Below, one piece after another: positions 6,767-7,146 of a stretch of 7,146 bases of DNA (the first letter of the stretch is position 1; each line of letters opens with the position of its first letter). The notes under the pieces were generated by a model. It did not search any database. It saw only the letters and a list, made by a program, of their open reading frames with translations, and had not been told where the DNA came from. The translations under genes were made by a program, and so were the position numbers. The DNA comes from Castellaniella sp. UBA6218 (GTDB taxonomy: Bacteria; Pseudomonadota; Gammaproteobacteria; Burkholderiales; Burkholderiaceae_B): contig DISE01000011.1 in assembly GCA_002421865.1 (NCBI GenBank), positions 1-7,146 of the forward strand, read 5' to 3'.

Positions 6767-7053
6767 TCCGTCTGACCCTGTTCCTGGCGTTCATGCTGAT
6801 GGCTTCGGCCATCTCCCTCGTCACGGTGCGTTTCCAGACGCGCGAATTGTTCGTGGCGTCCGAACGGCTGAAGTCCCATGCTCATGAACTCGATTCGGAG
6901 TGGAGCCGCCTGCAGCTCGAACGGGCGGAACTGGCCCGTAACGCCCGCATCGATTCGCTGGCCCGCTCGGACCTGCATCTGGTGTCGGTGACGCCGGACC
7001 GCACGATCTACCTGCAGCAGCCGGCCCCCGCCGCGAAGGAGGGTCGGCCATGA
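6763..7053 (+). CDS. ftsL: Cell division protein FtsL
   Basis: FtsL is a small bitopic inner-membrane protein that joins FtsB and FtsQ in the divisome and helps activate septal murein synthesis by FtsW-FtsI. The 96 residues show a short N-terminus, one membrane helix (about 4-22), and a periplasmic heptad-like region (about 25-62) rich in Leu, Glu and Arg. Size, topology and position between rsmH and ftsI fit FtsL; the sequence itself is poorly conserved in this family, so context carries much of the call. ATG 6763 overlaps the rsmH stop (ATGA) and has GAGGAGGA at 6748-6755, seven bases upstream. Its stop overlaps the ftsI start the same way. Confidence 0.93.
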   Translation: MIRLTLFLAFMLMASAISLVTVRFQTRELFVASERLKSHAHELDSEWSRLQLERAELARNARIDSLARSDLHLVSVTPDRTIYLQQPAPAAKEGRP

Positions 7054-7146
7054 AGCGTTTCGGTTTCCATGAAAGCCCCGTGCTGGCGAGTCGTCCGGCC
7101 TTCTGGCGCGCACGGCTTGTTGTGATCATGCTCATGCTGGGTTTCG
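7050..7146 (+). CDS. ftsI: Peptidoglycan transpeptidase FtsI (PBP3), N-terminal fragment
   Basis: Only the first 32 codons are in the window. The fragment has a basic cytoplasmic start, an arginine-containing segment (RPAFWRAR, 15-22) and the beginning of a membrane anchor (LVVIMLMLGF, 23-32). No catalytic motif lies within the window. The identification rests on this topology, on the position directly after ftsL, and on the standard dcw order mraZ-rsmH-ftsL-ftsI. ATG 7050 overlaps the ftsL stop (ATGA) and has AAGGAGGG at 7036-7043, six bases upstream. The gene continues beyond the right edge and is truncated only by the window. Confidence 0.88.
   Translation, partial: MKRFGFHESPVLASRPAFWRARLVVIMLMLGF

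Overview
The window is GC-rich chromosomal DNA (roughly two thirds G+C by eye) from a betaproteobacterium, most likely Burkholderiales and probably Alcaligenaceae (Bordetella, Achromobacter or Castellaniella-like). This rests on the 5S rRNA sequence, the class A RNase P RNA, the E. coli-type PyrC and Uup proteins, and the mraZ-rsmH-ftsL-ftsI order. Genus is inference; no database search was possible.

Layout. Positions 1-181 look like the spacer before a 5S rRNA gene (182-297), which ends at a strong intrinsic terminator (308-344); the 23S gene is not in the window. A small three-helix membrane protein (484-852, +) follows. It converges on a 90-residue SWIB/MDM2-domain protein (978-1250, -). 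Divergent from that is pyrC, dihydroorotase (1381-2475, +). pyrC converges on uup, a duplicated-ATPase ABC-F protein (2528-4372, -). A hairpin overlapping the pyrC stop codon lies between those two genes.

Divergent from uup is rnpB, the RNase P RNA (about 4491-4896, +). A 300-base non-coding gap follows, its last third strongly AT-rich. It leads into the head of the division and cell wall (dcw) cluster: mraZ (5274-5702), rsmH (5711-6766), ftsL (6763-7053) and the first 32 codons of ftsI (7050 to the edge). These four are tightly packed: an 8-base gap, then two 4-base ATGA stop/start overlaps, so they almost certainly form one operon. The mraZ promoter can be read directly: an AT-rich UP-like tract, TTGACC, a 17-base spacer and TAGAGT. 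It is followed by four GT-containing boxes at exact 10-base spacing that look like the MraZ autoregulatory operator.

The content is essentially core housekeeping: translation (5S, Uup, RsmH), RNA processing (rnpB), pyrimidine synthesis (pyrC), and division and murein synthesis (MraZ, FtsL, FtsI). I see no mobile element, CRISPR array, tRNA, defence system or biosynthetic accessory cluster, and nothing that supports a new multi-gene system. The points most worth a second look are structural: the four-box operator spanning both promoter and ribosome binding site of mraZ, the rearranged P12-P14 region of rnpB, and a hairpin beside 5S that pairs better on the antisense strand.
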